The notes: generated from the sequence alone by a model not told the origin. Shown: positions 42,300 through 51,598, counted from the stretch's first letter. The stretch is DNA of 64,000 nt from Streptomyces sp. PsTaAH-137 (GCF_003259365.1 NZ_QLLY01000006.1:250851-314850); one strand, 5' to 3'. Translations and numbers: made by a program.

Positions 42300-44768
42300 G
42301 TGAAGATGCAGATCCGGCTGGGGAGGGTGCGGGACCACGCGGCCGCGCTGGACGCCGCCGCGCTCGCGCGGGAAGCGCTGGACGCGGCGACGACCAGAGA
42401 GGGGCACAGCGCGGACGTGTGGAACCGGATCGTCGCGTTCGTGGAGTCGCTCGACACCGCCCTGCGGGCCCGCACGGCACAGGAACTGCGCCGGCTGCAC
42501 CCGAAGCACCGCGCCGACGAGCACGCCCGGCCGCAGGTGCTGCGCCTGCTGACCGCCGTCGGCGCGGACCTGCCCGGCGACCCGCTCGCGGCCGAGCGGA
42601 CCGCCGAGCTGGAGCGCTTCGGCCTGGAGCCCCCGGTGTCGTACGGGAACGGCGTGGCGGCGGTCGCCGGGGCCGAGCTCGCCGCCGGCCGCCCGCTGTC
42701 CGCGCCCGTGGTGGCGTACGTACGCCGATGCGCCCTGGAGACCTACAGCGACCGGGAGACGACCGCCTTGGCCAGGAAGCTGACGGACCCGGTGCTGAGC
42801 GTGGGGGAGCAGTGGGCCGAGCGCGCCCTGGCCCACGCCACCGACGACGACGCCTGGCAGGCGCTGCTCGCCCACGCGGCGACGGCGACCTCGGCGAAGC
42901 CCACCGCCAAGTGGGACGCGGCCGCGCTCGCCCTCGTCGAGCCGCTCGGCGCCGAGGCCGTGCGGACGGCGGTGCTCGACTGGCTGCCGCTCGCCGGCCG
43001 CCCCCGCACCTTCGAGCTCAACGCCTACCGGTACGGGCCGGACACGAACCTGACCTGGGACCCGTTCAACGCCAACGCGCTGCGCGGCCTCACCTGGATC
43101 CTCGCCCTCCTGCCCGCCCACCCGGACACCGCCCGCGCGCTCGGCGCGCTCGTCGAGACCGCGCTCAAGAAGGTGCCGGGCCTCGGCCCGGTCAACCCGA
43201 AGGTGGCGAACGCGGGGGTCAACGCGCTGGCGAGGATCGACAGCGAGCCCGCCCTCGCCGAGCTGGCCCGGCTGGCCACCCGTCTCACCTACAAGGCCAC
43301 CGTCAAGCTCCTGGAGGCCGCCCTCGACGCCCGCGCGACCGCCATGGGCCTGACCCGCGAGGAGATCGAGGAGCTGGCCGTACCGGCCTACGGGCTCACC
43401 GAGGTCGGCCGCAGCGAGACACGACTCGGCGATGTCACCGCCCGGCTGGAGGTGCGCGGCACCAAGGCCGTCCTCGGCTGGGTGAGCGCCACCGGCAAGA
43501 GCGTGAAGTCCGTCCCCGCCGCCGTCCGCCGCGACCACGCCGACGAGCTGAAGGAGCTCAAGGCGGCCGTCAAGGACATCGACAAGATGCTCAGCGCCCA
43601 AGTGGAGCGCCTGGACCGGCAGTTCCTCGCCCGCCGCGTCTGGTCCCACGCCGCCTGGCGCGAGCGGTACCTCGACCACCCGCTGGTCGGCGCCCTCGCC
43701 CGCCGACTGCTGTGGACCGTGGACGGCACTCCGGCCGGCTTCGCCGACGGGGAGCTGCGCACCCTCACCGACGACCCCGTCACCACCGGTACGGAGGTCA
43801 CCCTCTGGCACCCCGTCGGCCGCGACCCCGCCGAGGTCGTCGCCTGGCGGGACTGGCTGGAGCGGCACAAGGTCACCCAGCCCTTCAAGCAGGCCCACCG
43901 CGAGGTGTACCTGCTCACCGACGCCGAGCGCGCCACGGGCACGTACTCGAACCGGTTCGCGGCGCACATCGTCCGCCAGCACCAGTTCCACTCCCTCGCC
44001 GCGGTCCGCGGCTGGCGGAACAAGCTGCGGCTGTGCGTGGACGACGAGGCGCCGCCCGCGACCCGCGAGCTGCCGCAGTGGGGGCTGCGCGCCGAGTACT
44101 GGATCGAGGGCGAGGGCCAGGAGTACGGCGTCGACACCACCGAGTCGGGCAGCTATCTCCGGCTGCGCACCGACCAGGTCCGCTTCTACCCGATCGACGC
44201 CCCGGAGAACTCGGCGCACTGCTGCGGCGGCGAATACCGCATGTGGCTGCGCGACGGCGCGGAGCCGGTCGAGCCGCTGCCGCTCACCGCGATACCGGAG
44301 CTGGTCCTCTCCGAAGTGCTGCGCGACGTCGACCTGTTCGTGGGCGTGGCCAGCGTGGGCAACGATCCGACGTGGCAGGACGGCGGCCCCGGCGGCCGCT
44401 TCCGGGAGTACTGGACCTCGTACGGCTTCGGTGAGCTGAACCAGAGCGCCGAGACCCGCCGCGCCCTCCTGGAGCGCCTCGTGCCGCGGCTCGCGATCGC
44501 CGACCGCTGCCACCTCGAAGGCCGCTTCCTGCACGTCAAGGGCGAGCTGCACACGTACAAGATCCACCTGGGCTCGGGCAACATCCTGATGACGCCCAAC
44601 GACCAGTACCTGTGCATCGTGCCGAAGTCCGGCGGCGCGGGCGCCGACACCGGCTATCTGCCCTTCGAGGGCGACCGGGTGCTGGCCGTCGTCCTCAGCA
44701 AGGCGCTGCTGCTCGCCGAGGACACGAAGATCACCGACCCGACGATCCTGAGCCAGATACGCCGCTGA
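42300..44768 (+). CDS. Large DUF4132-type protein
   Basis: 822 aa, no signal peptide or membrane helix. The helical N-terminal two thirds (for example LATRLTYKATVKLLEAALDA, PVVAYVRRCALETYSDRETT) resembles stacked alpha repeats. The later part reads like the DUF4132 core: RRVWSHAAWRERYLDHPLVG, TEVTLWHPVGRDPAEVVAWR and FRFKQAHREVY-type sequence (PFKQAHREVYLLTDAE). The end (FLHVKGELHTYKIHLGSGNI, YLPFEGDRVLAVVLSKALLL) is the conserved C-terminal domain. The E. coli relative is MolR. Function unknown. A strong hairpin follows. Confidence 0.82.
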   Translation: MKMQIRLGRVRDHAAALDAAALAREALDAATTREGHSADVWNRIVAFVESLDTALRARTAQELRRLHPKHRADEHARPQVLRLLTAVGADLPGDPLAAERTAELERFGLEPPVSYGNGVAAVAGAELAAGRPLSAPVVAYVRRCALETYSDRETTALARKLTDPVLSVGEQWAERALAHATDDDAWQALLAHAATATSAKPTAKWDAAALALVEPLGAEAVRTAVLDWLPLAGRPRTFELNAYRYGPDTNLTWDPFNANALRGLTWILALLPAHPDTARALGALVETALKKVPGLGPVNPKVANAGVNALARIDSEPALAELARLATRLTYKATVKLLEAALDARATAMGLTREEIEELAVPAYGLTEVGRSETRLGDVTARLEVRGTKAVLGWVSATGKSVKSVPAAVRRDHADELKELKAAVKDIDKMLSAQVERLDRQFLARRVWSHAAWRERYLDHPLVGALARRLLWTVDGTPAGFADGELRTLTDDPVTTGTEVTLWHPVGRDPAEVVAWRDWLERHKVTQPFKQAHREVYLLTDAERATGTYSNRFAAHIVRQHQFHSLAAVRGWRNKLRLCVDDEAPPATRELPQWGLRAEYWIEGEGQEYGVDTTESGSYLRLRTDQVRFYPIDAPENSAHCCGGEYRMWLRDGAEPVEPLPLTAIPELVLSEVLRDVDLFVGVASVGNDPTWQDGGPGGRFREYWTSYGFGELNQSAETRRALLERLVPRLAIADRCHLEGRFLHVKGELHTYKIHLGSGNILMTPNDQYLCIVPKSGGAGADTGYLPFEGDRVLAVVLSKALLLAEDTKITDPTILSQIRR

Positions 44769-44786
44769 CGCGGTCCTGAACGGGCG

Positions 44787-44821
44787 TGGGCCCCGCTCCC
44801 ACGGGGGGAGCGGGGCCCACG
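44787..44821. terminator. 15-bp perfect hairpin between DUF4132 gene and sdhB
   Basis: GTGGGCCCCGCTCCC (44787-44801) and GGGAGCGGGGCCCAC (44807-44821) pair completely around a five-base loop. It separates the plus-strand DUF4132 gene from the converging sdhB and probably terminates both. Confidence 0.88.
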
Positions 44822-44844
44822 GCCACGTCACGACGACCGGAAGG

Positions 44845-45609
44845 TCAGTAGCGGCGCGTGATCAGCGCGCGCTTCACTTCCTGGATCGCCTTGGTGACCT
44901 CGATGCCACGCGGGCAGGCGTCCGTGCAGTTGAAGGTGGTGCGGCAACGCCACACACCGTCACGGTCGTTGAGGATCTCCAGGCGCTGCTCCCCGGCCTC
45001 GTCACGCGAGTCGAAGATGAAGCGGTGGGCGTTCACGATCGCGGCAGGACCGAAGTACTGGCCGTCGTTCCAGAACACCGGGCAGGACGACGTGCACGCG
45101 GCGCACAGGATGCACTTGGTGGTGTCGTCGAAGCGCTCACGGTCCTCGGCGGACTGAAGGCGCTCACGCGTCGGCTCGTTCCCCTTGGTGACCAGGAACG
45201 GCATGACGTCCCGGTACGCCTGGAAGAACGGGTCCATGTCGACCACGAGGTCCTTCAGCACGGTGAGGCCCTTGATGGCCTCGACCGTGATCGGCTTCTC
45301 GGGGTTGATGTCCTTGATGAGCGTCTTGCAGGCAAGGCGGTTCTTGCCGTTGATGCGCATCGCGTCGGACCCGCAGATGCCGTGCGCGCAGGACCGGCGG
45401 AAGGTCAGCGACCCGTCCAGGTCCCACTTGATCTTGTGGAGGGCGTCGAGGACACGCTCCTTGGGGTCGATGTCCAGCTGGAAATCTTCCCAGGTCGACT
45501 CGGCCGAGACCTCCGGGTTGAACCGGCGGATCCGGAAGGTGACCGTGATGAGGTGCGAGCCGTTGTCCGCCTCGAGCGCCTCGAGCTTGTCCATGGTCGG
45601 AGTAGCCAT
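44845..45609 (-). CDS. sdhB: Succinate dehydrogenase iron-sulfur subunit
   Basis: 254 aa. RRSCAHGICGSDAMRINGKN with the preceding LHKIK contains the 2Fe-2S Cys ligands. CILCAACTSSCP and FNCTDACPRGIEV hold the 4Fe-4S and 3Fe-4S ligands. Transfers electrons from the flavin of SdhA to menaquinone in the membrane. Its ATG overlaps the sdhA stop by one base. Last gene of the sdhCDAB operon; the hairpin at 44787 follows. Confidence 0.97.
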   Translation of the reverse strand: MATPTMDKLEALEADNGSHLITVTFRIRRFNPEVSAESTWEDFQLDIDPKERVLDALHKIKWDLDGSLTFRRSCAHGICGSDAMRINGKNRLACKTLIKDINPEKPITVEAIKGLTVLKDLVVDMDPFFQAYRDVMPFLVTKGNEPTRERLQSAEDRERFDDTTKCILCAACTSSCPVFWNDGQYFGPAAIVNAHRFIFDSRDEAGEQRLEILNDRDGVWRCRTTFNCTDACPRGIEVTKAIQEVKRALITRRY

Positions 45610-47363
45610 CAGTACTTACGCTCCATCGGCTGGTAGCGGGTCTGGACGACCGGCTTGTAGTCGAGACGGATCGTCTCCGTGCCGTCGTCGCCGACCTCGC
45701 GGTACGCCATGGTGTGGCGCATGAAGTTGACGTCGTCGCGGTTCGGGAAGTCCTCGCGGTAGTGACCGCCGCGGGACTCCTTGCGGGCGAGCGCGCTGGT
45801 CGCCATGACCTCGGCCAGGTCGAGCAGGTTGCCCAGCTCGATGGCCTCCAGGAGGTCGGTGTTGAAGCGCCGGCCCTTGTCCTGGATCGAGACGTTCAGG
45901 TAACGCTCGCGCAGCTCGGCGATCTTCTCGACGGCCGTCTTGATCGTCTGCTCGGTGCGGAACACCATCACGTTGGCGTCCATGCACTCCTGCAGCTCGT
46001 TGCGCAGGACCGCGACGCGCTCGGTGCCCGTGGAGTCGCGCAGCCGCTCGACCTGAGCCTCCACCAGCGACGCCGGGTTCTCCGGCAGCTCGACGAACTG
46101 AGCCGTGTGGGAGTACTCGGCGGCCGCGATGCCCGCACGACGCCCGAAGACGTTGATGTCGAGCAGCGAGTTGGTGCCGAGGCGGTTGGCGCCGTGCACC
46201 GACACGCAGGCCACCTCACCGGCGGCGTACAGACCGGGGACGACGGTGGTGTTGTCCGCGAGGACCTCACCCTCGACGTTCGTCGGGATGCCGCCCATGG
46301 CGTAGTGCGCGGTCGGCTGGATCGGGATCGGGTCCGTGTAGGGCTCGATGCCGAGGTACGTGCGCGCGAACTCGGTGATGTCGGGCAGCTTGGCATCGAG
46401 CTGCTCCGGCGGGAGGTGCGTCAGGTCCAGGTAGACGTGGTCGCCCTCGGGGCCACACCCGCGACCCTCGCGGATCTCGGTGTAGATGGAGCGGGAGACG
46501 ACGTCACGGGACGCGAGGTCCTTCATGACCGGCGCGTACTTCTCCATGAAGCGCTCGCCGTCCTTGTTGCGGAGGATGCCGCCCTCACCACGGGCGCCTT
46601 CCGTGAGAAGGATGCCCATGCGCCAGATGCCGGTCGGGTGGAACTGGAAGAACTCCATGTCCTCCAGCGGCAGCCCGCGCCGGTAGCACGCGGCCTGGCC
46701 GTCACCGGTCAGCGTGTGCGCGTTCGACGTCACCTTGAAGAACTTGCCGGTGCCGCCCGAGGCGTAGATGACCGACTTCGCCTGGAAGACGTGGATCTCG
46801 CCGGTGGCCAGCTCGTAGGCGACCACACCGGCGGACTTCTTGACGCCGTCCTCCTCGACGAGGAGCTGGTCCAGGACGTAGAACTCGTTGAAGAACTCCA
46901 CGCCCTCCTTCACGCAGTTCTGGTACAGCGTCTGGAGGATCATGTGGCCCGTGCGGTCCGCGGCGTAGCAGGACCGGCGGACCGGCGCCTCGCCGTGGTT
47001 ACGGGAGTGACCGCCGAAGCGGCGCTGGTCGATGGTGCCGTCCGGGGTGCGGTTGAACGGCAGGCCCATCTTCTCCAGGTCGAGGACCGAGTCGATGGCC
47101 TCCTTCGCCAGGATCTCGGCGGCGTCCTGGTCGACCAGGTAGTCGCCGCCCTTGATCGTGTCGAAGGTGTGCCACTCCCAGTTGTCCTCCTCCACGTTCG
47201 CCAGCGCGGCGGCCATGCCGCCCTGCGCGGCGCCCGTGTGGGAGCGGGTGGGGTACAGCTTGGTCAGCACGGCGGTGCGGCTGCGCTTCGTCGACTCGAT
47301 GGCCGCGCGCATGCCCGCGCCGCCGGCGCCGACGATGACGGTGTCGTACTTGTGAATCTTCAC
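45609..47363 (-). CDS. sdhA: Succinate dehydrogenase flavoprotein subunit
   Basis: 584 aa. VIVGAGGAGMRAAIES binds FAD; TRSHTGAAQGGMAAALA has the His that carries covalent FAD. HYAMGGIPT, HGANRLGTNSLLD and RLxxEH-type catalytic segments are present. Oxidises succinate to fumarate in the citric acid cycle and passes electrons to SdhB. Precedes sdhB with overlapping stop and start. 20 bases separate it from sdhD. Confidence 0.97.
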   Translation of the reverse strand: MKIHKYDTVIVGAGGAGMRAAIESTKRSRTAVLTKLYPTRSHTGAAQGGMAAALANVEEDNWEWHTFDTIKGGDYLVDQDAAEILAKEAIDSVLDLEKMGLPFNRTPDGTIDQRRFGGHSRNHGEAPVRRSCYAADRTGHMILQTLYQNCVKEGVEFFNEFYVLDQLLVEEDGVKKSAGVVAYELATGEIHVFQAKSVIYASGGTGKFFKVTSNAHTLTGDGQAACYRRGLPLEDMEFFQFHPTGIWRMGILLTEGARGEGGILRNKDGERFMEKYAPVMKDLASRDVVSRSIYTEIREGRGCGPEGDHVYLDLTHLPPEQLDAKLPDITEFARTYLGIEPYTDPIPIQPTAHYAMGGIPTNVEGEVLADNTTVVPGLYAAGEVACVSVHGANRLGTNSLLDINVFGRRAGIAAAEYSHTAQFVELPENPASLVEAQVERLRDSTGTERVAVLRNELQECMDANVMVFRTEQTIKTAVEKIAELRERYLNVSIQDKGRRFNTDLLEAIELGNLLDLAEVMATSALARKESRGGHYREDFPNRDDVNFMRHTMAYREVGDDGTETIRLDYKPVVQTRYQPMERKY

Positions 47364-47382
47364 GGTTTCGCTCGCCTCGGCT

Positions 47383-47883
47383 TTAACGGATGTTGGGGTC
47401 GAAGGTGAAGATCACCAGCGTGCCCAGCAGGACGGTGAAGACCGTCGCGGCGTACAGCAGGCCCTTCAGCCACATACGGGCGTTGGGGCGCTCGGCGTAG
47501 TCGTTGATGACGGTACGCAGGCCGTTGGCGCCGTGCAGCATCGCGAGCCACAGCATCAGCAGGTCCCAGCCCTGCCAGAACGGGGACGCCCAGCGGCCGG
47601 CCACGAAGGCGAAGCCGATCTTGGAGACGCCGCCGTCGAGCACGAGCTGGATCAGCAGGTGGCCGAGGACCAGGACGACCAGGACGACACCCGACAGGCG
47701 CATGAACAGCCAGGCGGCCATCTCGAAGTTGCCGCGCGTGGAGCGCGGGGTCTTCGAGGTGCGCTTGCGCGGGGCCTCGATGTACGGCGCGGGGTTGTCG
47801 ACGTCGTAGAGCGAGACGCCCTCGACGGGGCCGACGCCGGAGGTGGCGGAGGTGGTGTCAGCGACTGAGTTGTTTGCAGACAT
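47383..47883 (-). CDS. sdhD: Succinate dehydrogenase membrane anchor subunit
   Basis: 166 aa. A long N-terminal hydrophilic arm (about 50 residues) leads to three transmembrane helices: MAAWLFMRLSGVVLVVLVLG, WDLLMLWLAMLHGANGLRTV and MWLKGLLYAATVFTVLLGTL. HLLIQ and LHGANGLR carry the conserved His and Arg for haem and quinone binding. Nine bases separate it from the sdhC stop. Anchors SdhAB to the membrane with SdhC. Confidence 0.92.
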   Translation of the reverse strand: MSANNSVADTTSATSGVGPVEGVSLYDVDNPAPYIEAPRKRTSKTPRSTRGNFEMAAWLFMRLSGVVLVVLVLGHLLIQLVLDGGVSKIGFAFVAGRWASPFWQGWDLLMLWLAMLHGANGLRTVINDYAERPNARMWLKGLLYAATVFTVLLGTLVIFTFDPNIR

Positions 47884-47892
47884 GGTCTGGCC

Positions 47893-48273
47893 TCAGCTCC
47901 CGAAGAGTTCACGGACGGCGTGGCCGAGGACGGGGTACAGGGCCCCGACCATCAGGACGACCCAGATGCCCACGACGGTCCAGAGCATCTGCTTCTGGTA
48001 GCGCGGGCCCTTCGACCAGAAGTCGACGGCGATGACACGCAGGCCGTTGAGCGCGTGGAAGAGGATGGCGGCGACGAGGCCGTACTCCAGCAGCGCGACG
48101 ATCGGCGTCTTGTAGGTGGAGACAACATCGTCGTACGCCTCGGGGGAGACGCGGACGAGAGCGGTGTCCAGGACGTGTACGAACAGGAAGAAGAAAATGA
48201 GGACACCGGTGACTCGATGAGCCACCCACGACCACATGCCTTCCCGGCCGCGGTACAGCGTTCCAGCCGGCAC
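47893..48273 (-). CDS. sdhC: Succinate dehydrogenase cytochrome b556 subunit
   Basis: 126 aa with three helices (GVLIFFFLFVHVLDTALVRV; VALLEYGLVAAILFHALNGL; LWTVVGIWVVLMVGALYPVL). SWVAHRVTGV with His and HVLD and HALNGLR, the haem and quinone site residues, are typical. The GTG at 48273 follows GGAGGG. First gene of sdhCDAB. An inverted repeat lies in its upstream region (48357). Confidence 0.93.
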   Translation of the reverse strand: MPAGTLYRGREGMWSWVAHRVTGVLIFFFLFVHVLDTALVRVSPEAYDDVVSTYKTPIVALLEYGLVAAILFHALNGLRVIAVDFWSKGPRYQKQMLWTVVGIWVVLMVGALYPVLGHAVRELFGS

Positions 48274-48356
48274 GGAAGAACCCTCCGGGAGCGGGGACTG
48301 AGGGCCGCGCCGGCTTCGGTGTCGGTCGGGCCCGGCCGGGTACGGTCCACCGGCCG

Positions 48357-48376
48357 CTCGTCATCGTATCGACGAG
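48357..48376. promoter_or_regulatory. Inverted repeat upstream of sdhC
   Basis: CTCGTC (48357-48362) and GACGAG (48371-48376) flank ATCGTATC. It lies 84-103 bases before the sdhC GTG, where a promoter would be expected; TACGAT on the minus strand within it could be a -10. Operator role inferred from position. Confidence 0.35.
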
Positions 48377-48410
48377 TTGTCGGCTCGCTCGCCCGGGGGC
48401 CTCCGGTGTG

Positions 48411-48434
48411 ATCAAACAGGCAATCAAACAGGCA
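48411..48434. repeat. Perfect 12-bp tandem duplication
   Basis: ATCAAACAGGCA occurs twice without a gap (48411-48422, 48423-48434). It spans the stop codon of the minus-strand OHCU-like gene, whose last codons are part of the second copy, and borders the sdh upstream region. Confidence 0.7.
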
Positions 48435-49107
48435 CGTACGGGCTATTGCCGACGCTTTGCCGCTCAGCTGTACGGTCCGCCGCCGCCGGGGCCGCCGCGG
48501 GATGCGGGCGCTCCTGGACGCTCAGCAGATCCGGGAAGTTCCGGACCAGGCGGACGATGCGCCCCCGGGCGAGTCGCCGCAGCTCGTCGGCGGCGAGCAC
48601 CCGCTCCTCCTCCCGGTCGTTGCCCAGGCGGTCGCGCAGGGCGCTGAGCAGGTGGTCGAGGGCCTCGTCGGGCGCCGTGTCGTCCAGGCAGACGACGAAG
48701 GCGTGCCCGAAGCGGTCCTGGTAGGCGGCGTGCGCCGCGGCGAGCGCGGTGTGCGCGGCCGAGTAGACGGCGGCGACCGGCGGCAGCGGCAGGCTCTCGC
48801 GGACCAGCGCCTCGGTGATGTCGGCGGGCCTGAGGTCGTACGACGCCTCGTCGGCCGCCGCGAGCAGCGCGTCGAGGTCCGGGTACGGGCGGTGCGCGGC
48901 GAGCCGCTGCGCCCAGGCGCGGCTGGCGCAGCAGGTGTGCAGGGCCTGTTCGGCGGCGTGCCGCGGCAGCGCGTTGAGCCTGGTGAGTCCCTCGTGCGGT
49001 GTGACCTGCGCCGGTATGGGCAGGCGGTCGGGGCCGAGAGGGGGGCGGTGCGCGGACAGCGGGTGCCTCCGGCGGCTGGGATCGGCGGTGCGGGGTGCTC
49101 CGGCCAT
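48424..49107 (-). CDS. OHCU decarboxylase-like protein
   Basis: 227 aa. The fold signs of 2-oxo-4-hydroxy-4-carboxy-5-ureidoimidazoline decarboxylase are LTRLNALPRHAAEQALHTCC, AWAQRLAAHRPYPDLDALLA, YQDRFGHAFVVCLDD and LRDRLGNDREEERVLAADEL. That enzyme acts after uricase in urate breakdown. The HPxIG catalytic segment expected near residue 105 reads RESLPLPPVAAVY here, so activity is doubtful. Start uncertain: ATG 49107 is used; 49128 and 49149 are in frame. The N-terminal 50 residues are probably a non-conserved extension. No other urate genes are adjacent. Confidence 0.72.
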   Translation of the reverse strand: MAGAPRTADPSRRRHPLSAHRPPLGPDRLPIPAQVTPHEGLTRLNALPRHAAEQALHTCCASRAWAQRLAAHRPYPDLDALLAAADEASYDLRPADITEALVRESLPLPPVAAVYSAAHTALAAAHAAYQDRFGHAFVVCLDDTAPDEALDHLLSALRDRLGNDREEERVLAADELRRLARGRIVRLVRNFPDLLSVQERPHPAAAPAAADRTAERQSVGNSPYVPV

Positions 49108-49347
49108 TCTGATGACTGCTTCGGTCATTCTGACGGCGCGGCGCCTCATCGGGTTGTGCGATGAAGCGGAGTTTGTTTGTGGCGTAACGCTAACGAGGCT
49201 TGATTGCGAGTGTCCGACGGATGCGCGAATTTCACCCGGACGGGGAGTTTGATGGCTTGAAGTGGACGGGCGAGGTCCCCGTCGGTCTGCGCCCGCGCGC
49301 CGTGGCGCCCACGATGAGTCTGCGACCGCGGGCCGAGAACGGCCGGT

Positions 49348-49369
49348 CGCGCAGTTCCCCGCGCCCCTT
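49348..49369. repeat. Single core of the 57-bp repeat
   Basis: GCGCAGTTCCCCGCGCCCCT occurs once, 27 bases before the hexosaminidase start, followed by TCGGGGCG that can fold back on it. This is the only copy seen upstream of a start codon. The rest of the gap from 49108 holds no other feature I can name. Confidence 0.85.
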
Positions 49370-49395
49370 CGGGGCGCAGATCGGAGCCGGGTTGT

Positions 49396-50979
49396 ATGGG
49401 CAGTGAGCGAAAGGTCCTCGTGGGGGCGGCCGTGGTGGTGGCCGCCGGAGTCGTCGGGGCTGTGCTGCTGTGGCCGGACGGGGACGACGCGGGCGGGACG
49501 GCCGCGCGGGAGTCCTCCGCGGCCCCGTCGTCCCCGTCGCCCAGCCGGTCCTATCCGCTCTCCACGCCCCCGCGCACGATCCCCGCGGTGCGGGACTTCA
49601 CTCCGGCGCACGGGCCCGGCTGGAAGCCGGACGGCGGGCGGGTCGTCGTGCGCGACGGCGCGCTGGCCGACGAGGGGCGGCTGATCGCCGGCGAGCTGGA
49701 CCTGACGTACGCGGGCGAGGACGCGCAGGCGGGCCCGGGCGATGTGGAGCTGGCCCTCGGCGGGGCGTCCGGCGCGGGCGCGGAGTCGTACCGGATGACC
49801 GTCGCGGACGGCACGGTGCGGATCGTCGCGCCGCGGGACACCGGCGTCTTCTACGGCACGCGCACCCTCAAGCAGGAGGTGCACGACGGGGGCACCGCGC
49901 CCGAGGGCGTCGTCGCGGACGAGCCGGCCAAGCCGCAGCGCGGGTTCAGCCTCGACATGGCGCGCAAGCACTTCTCGGCCGCCTGGATCAAGGACCGGGT
50001 CCGGGAGCTCGGCGACCTGAAGTTCAACCAGCTCGGGCTGCACTTCTCCGACGACCAGTCCTTCAGCATCGAGTCCGACTCGCACCCCGAGATCGTCTCC
50101 TCCGAGCACCTGACCAAGGCGCAGGTGCGGGAGATCCTGGCGCTCGCCGAGCAGCGGCACGTCACCGTCGTGCCGGAGATCGACTCGCCGGGGCACCTGG
50201 GCGCCGTCATCAAGGCCCACCCCGACCTCCAGCTGCGCGACGTGGGCGGGGTGGCCACGCGCGGCGCCATCGACATCTCCGAGCCGGCCGCGGCCGACAT
50301 CGTCGACGACCTCCTGAAGGAGTACGCGGGCCTGTTCAAGGGCGCCTACTGGCATCTGGGCGGCGACGAGTACCAGGCGCTGACGCGGACGAACCCGGAG
50401 GCGTCCTTCCCGCAGCTGGCACGCGCCGCACGCCAGAAGTACGGGGCGAACGCGCGCGTCCAGGACCTCGCCCAGGGCTGGCTGAACGACCGCGCCGCGA
50501 CCATGAAGCCCTTCGACCGCCGCCTGAAGGCGTGGAACGACGGGTTCTTCACCGGCGGGGTCGTCGAGGCGGACAAGAAGCTGGAGGTCGCGTACTGGAC
50601 GGGCAAGGAGATCGGGGCGCGCGACCCCGTCTCCTATCTGAGCGCCGGACGGAAGCTGACCAACTACAACGACGAGTACCTCTACTACGTCCTCGGCCAG
50701 CCCAACACCTTCGTCTATCCGACGGGGGAGCGGATCTACGAGAGCTGGACCCCGCTGGTGGTGCGCGGCACCCGCCCGGTCCCCGAGAAGTACGACGACC
50801 AGATCCTCGGCGGCTCCTTCGCCGTCTGGTGCGACCTCGCGCAGTCGCAGACGCAGGAGCAGGTCGCGCGGGGCATCAGGATGCCGCTGCGGGCCACGGT
50901 GCAGAAGCTGTGGGACGCGGACAGGCCCGAGCTGACCTGGACGCAGTTCAAGGAGTTGGCCGACCGGCTCGACGGCTGA
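49396..50979 (+). CDS. Secreted beta-N-acetylhexosaminidase (GH20)
   Basis: 527 aa. An N-terminal hydrophobic stretch (KVLVGAAVVVAAGVVGAVLL) is a signal or anchor. A GH20b-type domain (about 60-170) precedes the catalytic barrel: RGFSLDMARKHFSAAWIKDR, FNQLGLHFSDDQSF and GAYWHLGGDEYQAL, in which adjacent Asp-Glu are the catalytic pair. Releases terminal N-acetylglucosamine from chitin fragments or other glycans outside the cell. GGAGCCGG lies about 10 bases upstream. Stands alone. Confidence 0.9.
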   Translation: MGSERKVLVGAAVVVAAGVVGAVLLWPDGDDAGGTAARESSAAPSSPSPSRSYPLSTPPRTIPAVRDFTPAHGPGWKPDGGRVVVRDGALADEGRLIAGELDLTYAGEDAQAGPGDVELALGGASGAGAESYRMTVADGTVRIVAPRDTGVFYGTRTLKQEVHDGGTAPEGVVADEPAKPQRGFSLDMARKHFSAAWIKDRVRELGDLKFNQLGLHFSDDQSFSIESDSHPEIVSSEHLTKAQVREILALAEQRHVTVVPEIDSPGHLGAVIKAHPDLQLRDVGGVATRGAIDISEPAAADIVDDLLKEYAGLFKGAYWHLGGDEYQALTRTNPEASFPQLARAARQKYGANARVQDLAQGWLNDRAATMKPFDRRLKAWNDGFFTGGVVEADKKLEVAYWTGKEIGARDPVSYLSAGRKLTNYNDEYLYYVLGQPNTFVYPTGERIYESWTPLVVRGTRPVPEKYDDQILGGSFAVWCDLAQSQTQEQVARGIRMPLRATVQKLWDADRPELTWTQFKELADRLDG

Positions 50980-51079
50980 GGGGCAGGCTGTCCCAGTTTG
51001 CGTTTCCGGTGGCGAAGTCCCGTACGCCTGTGGTGTATTCGGCCCGGGCCGCGATGAACACCGGGACGGGGGCACGGGC

Positions 51080-51598
51080 ATGGGCTACTGGGGCTACTAC
51101 GTGGTGGCCAGAAGCGAACGACCGCTCAAGGAACTGGACGCGCTGGGCGGGGTCCGCGACGCGCTGACGCTCCTGGAGGAGCGGGCCGGGGGCTGGCAGG
51201 TGTGGGAGTGCCCGGGCGGCGGGGCCGACGGGGAGCAGGCGCCGGATCCCGGCGGCATGAACACCCTCGCCGCCGAGACGGGCGCGCCCGCGCTGTTCGC
51301 CTACGTCATGGACAGCCGGTGCGCCGTGGTGGAGGCCGCCGCGCCGAGCGGCGGGGCCTGGACGACCTGTCTGGGCCGGACCGCGATGGCGCGGTACATC
51401 GGCGGTGACGAGCGCGCCCTGGAGGACTACTTCCTGCCGCCGGGCGACGCCGCCGAGCGTGCCGTCGCCTGGGCCGGCGAGGGCGGGCGGACCGTCGAGC
51501 GCGGGCCGCTGCTCGATGTGCTGCGGGCCCAGGCCGAGCCGTCGGCGGAGGAGCTGTTCTTTCGGTTCCTCGACCGGCTCGGCGTCGTCGCGATGTGA
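51080..51598 (+). CDS. Hypothetical protein
   Basis: 172 aa, no recognised domain. Opens with the Gly/Tyr-rich MGYWGYYVVARSERPLKEL and ends FFRFLDRLGVVAM. The middle has a strand-rich part, APALFAYVMDSRCAVVEAAA, and a Gly/Asp stretch. No signal peptide. Family members in related genomes are annotated only as hypothetical as far as I know. Starts at ATG 51080, after a weak GGGACGGGGG. It lies 100 bases beyond the hexosaminidase stop and is followed by a hairpin at 51730. Confidence 0.72.
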   Translation: MGYWGYYVVARSERPLKELDALGGVRDALTLLEERAGGWQVWECPGGGADGEQAPDPGGMNTLAAETGAPALFAYVMDSRCAVVEAAAPSGGAWTTCLGRTAMARYIGGDERALEDYFLPPGDAAERAVAWAGEGGRTVERGPLLDVLRAQAEPSAEELFFRFLDRLGVVAM

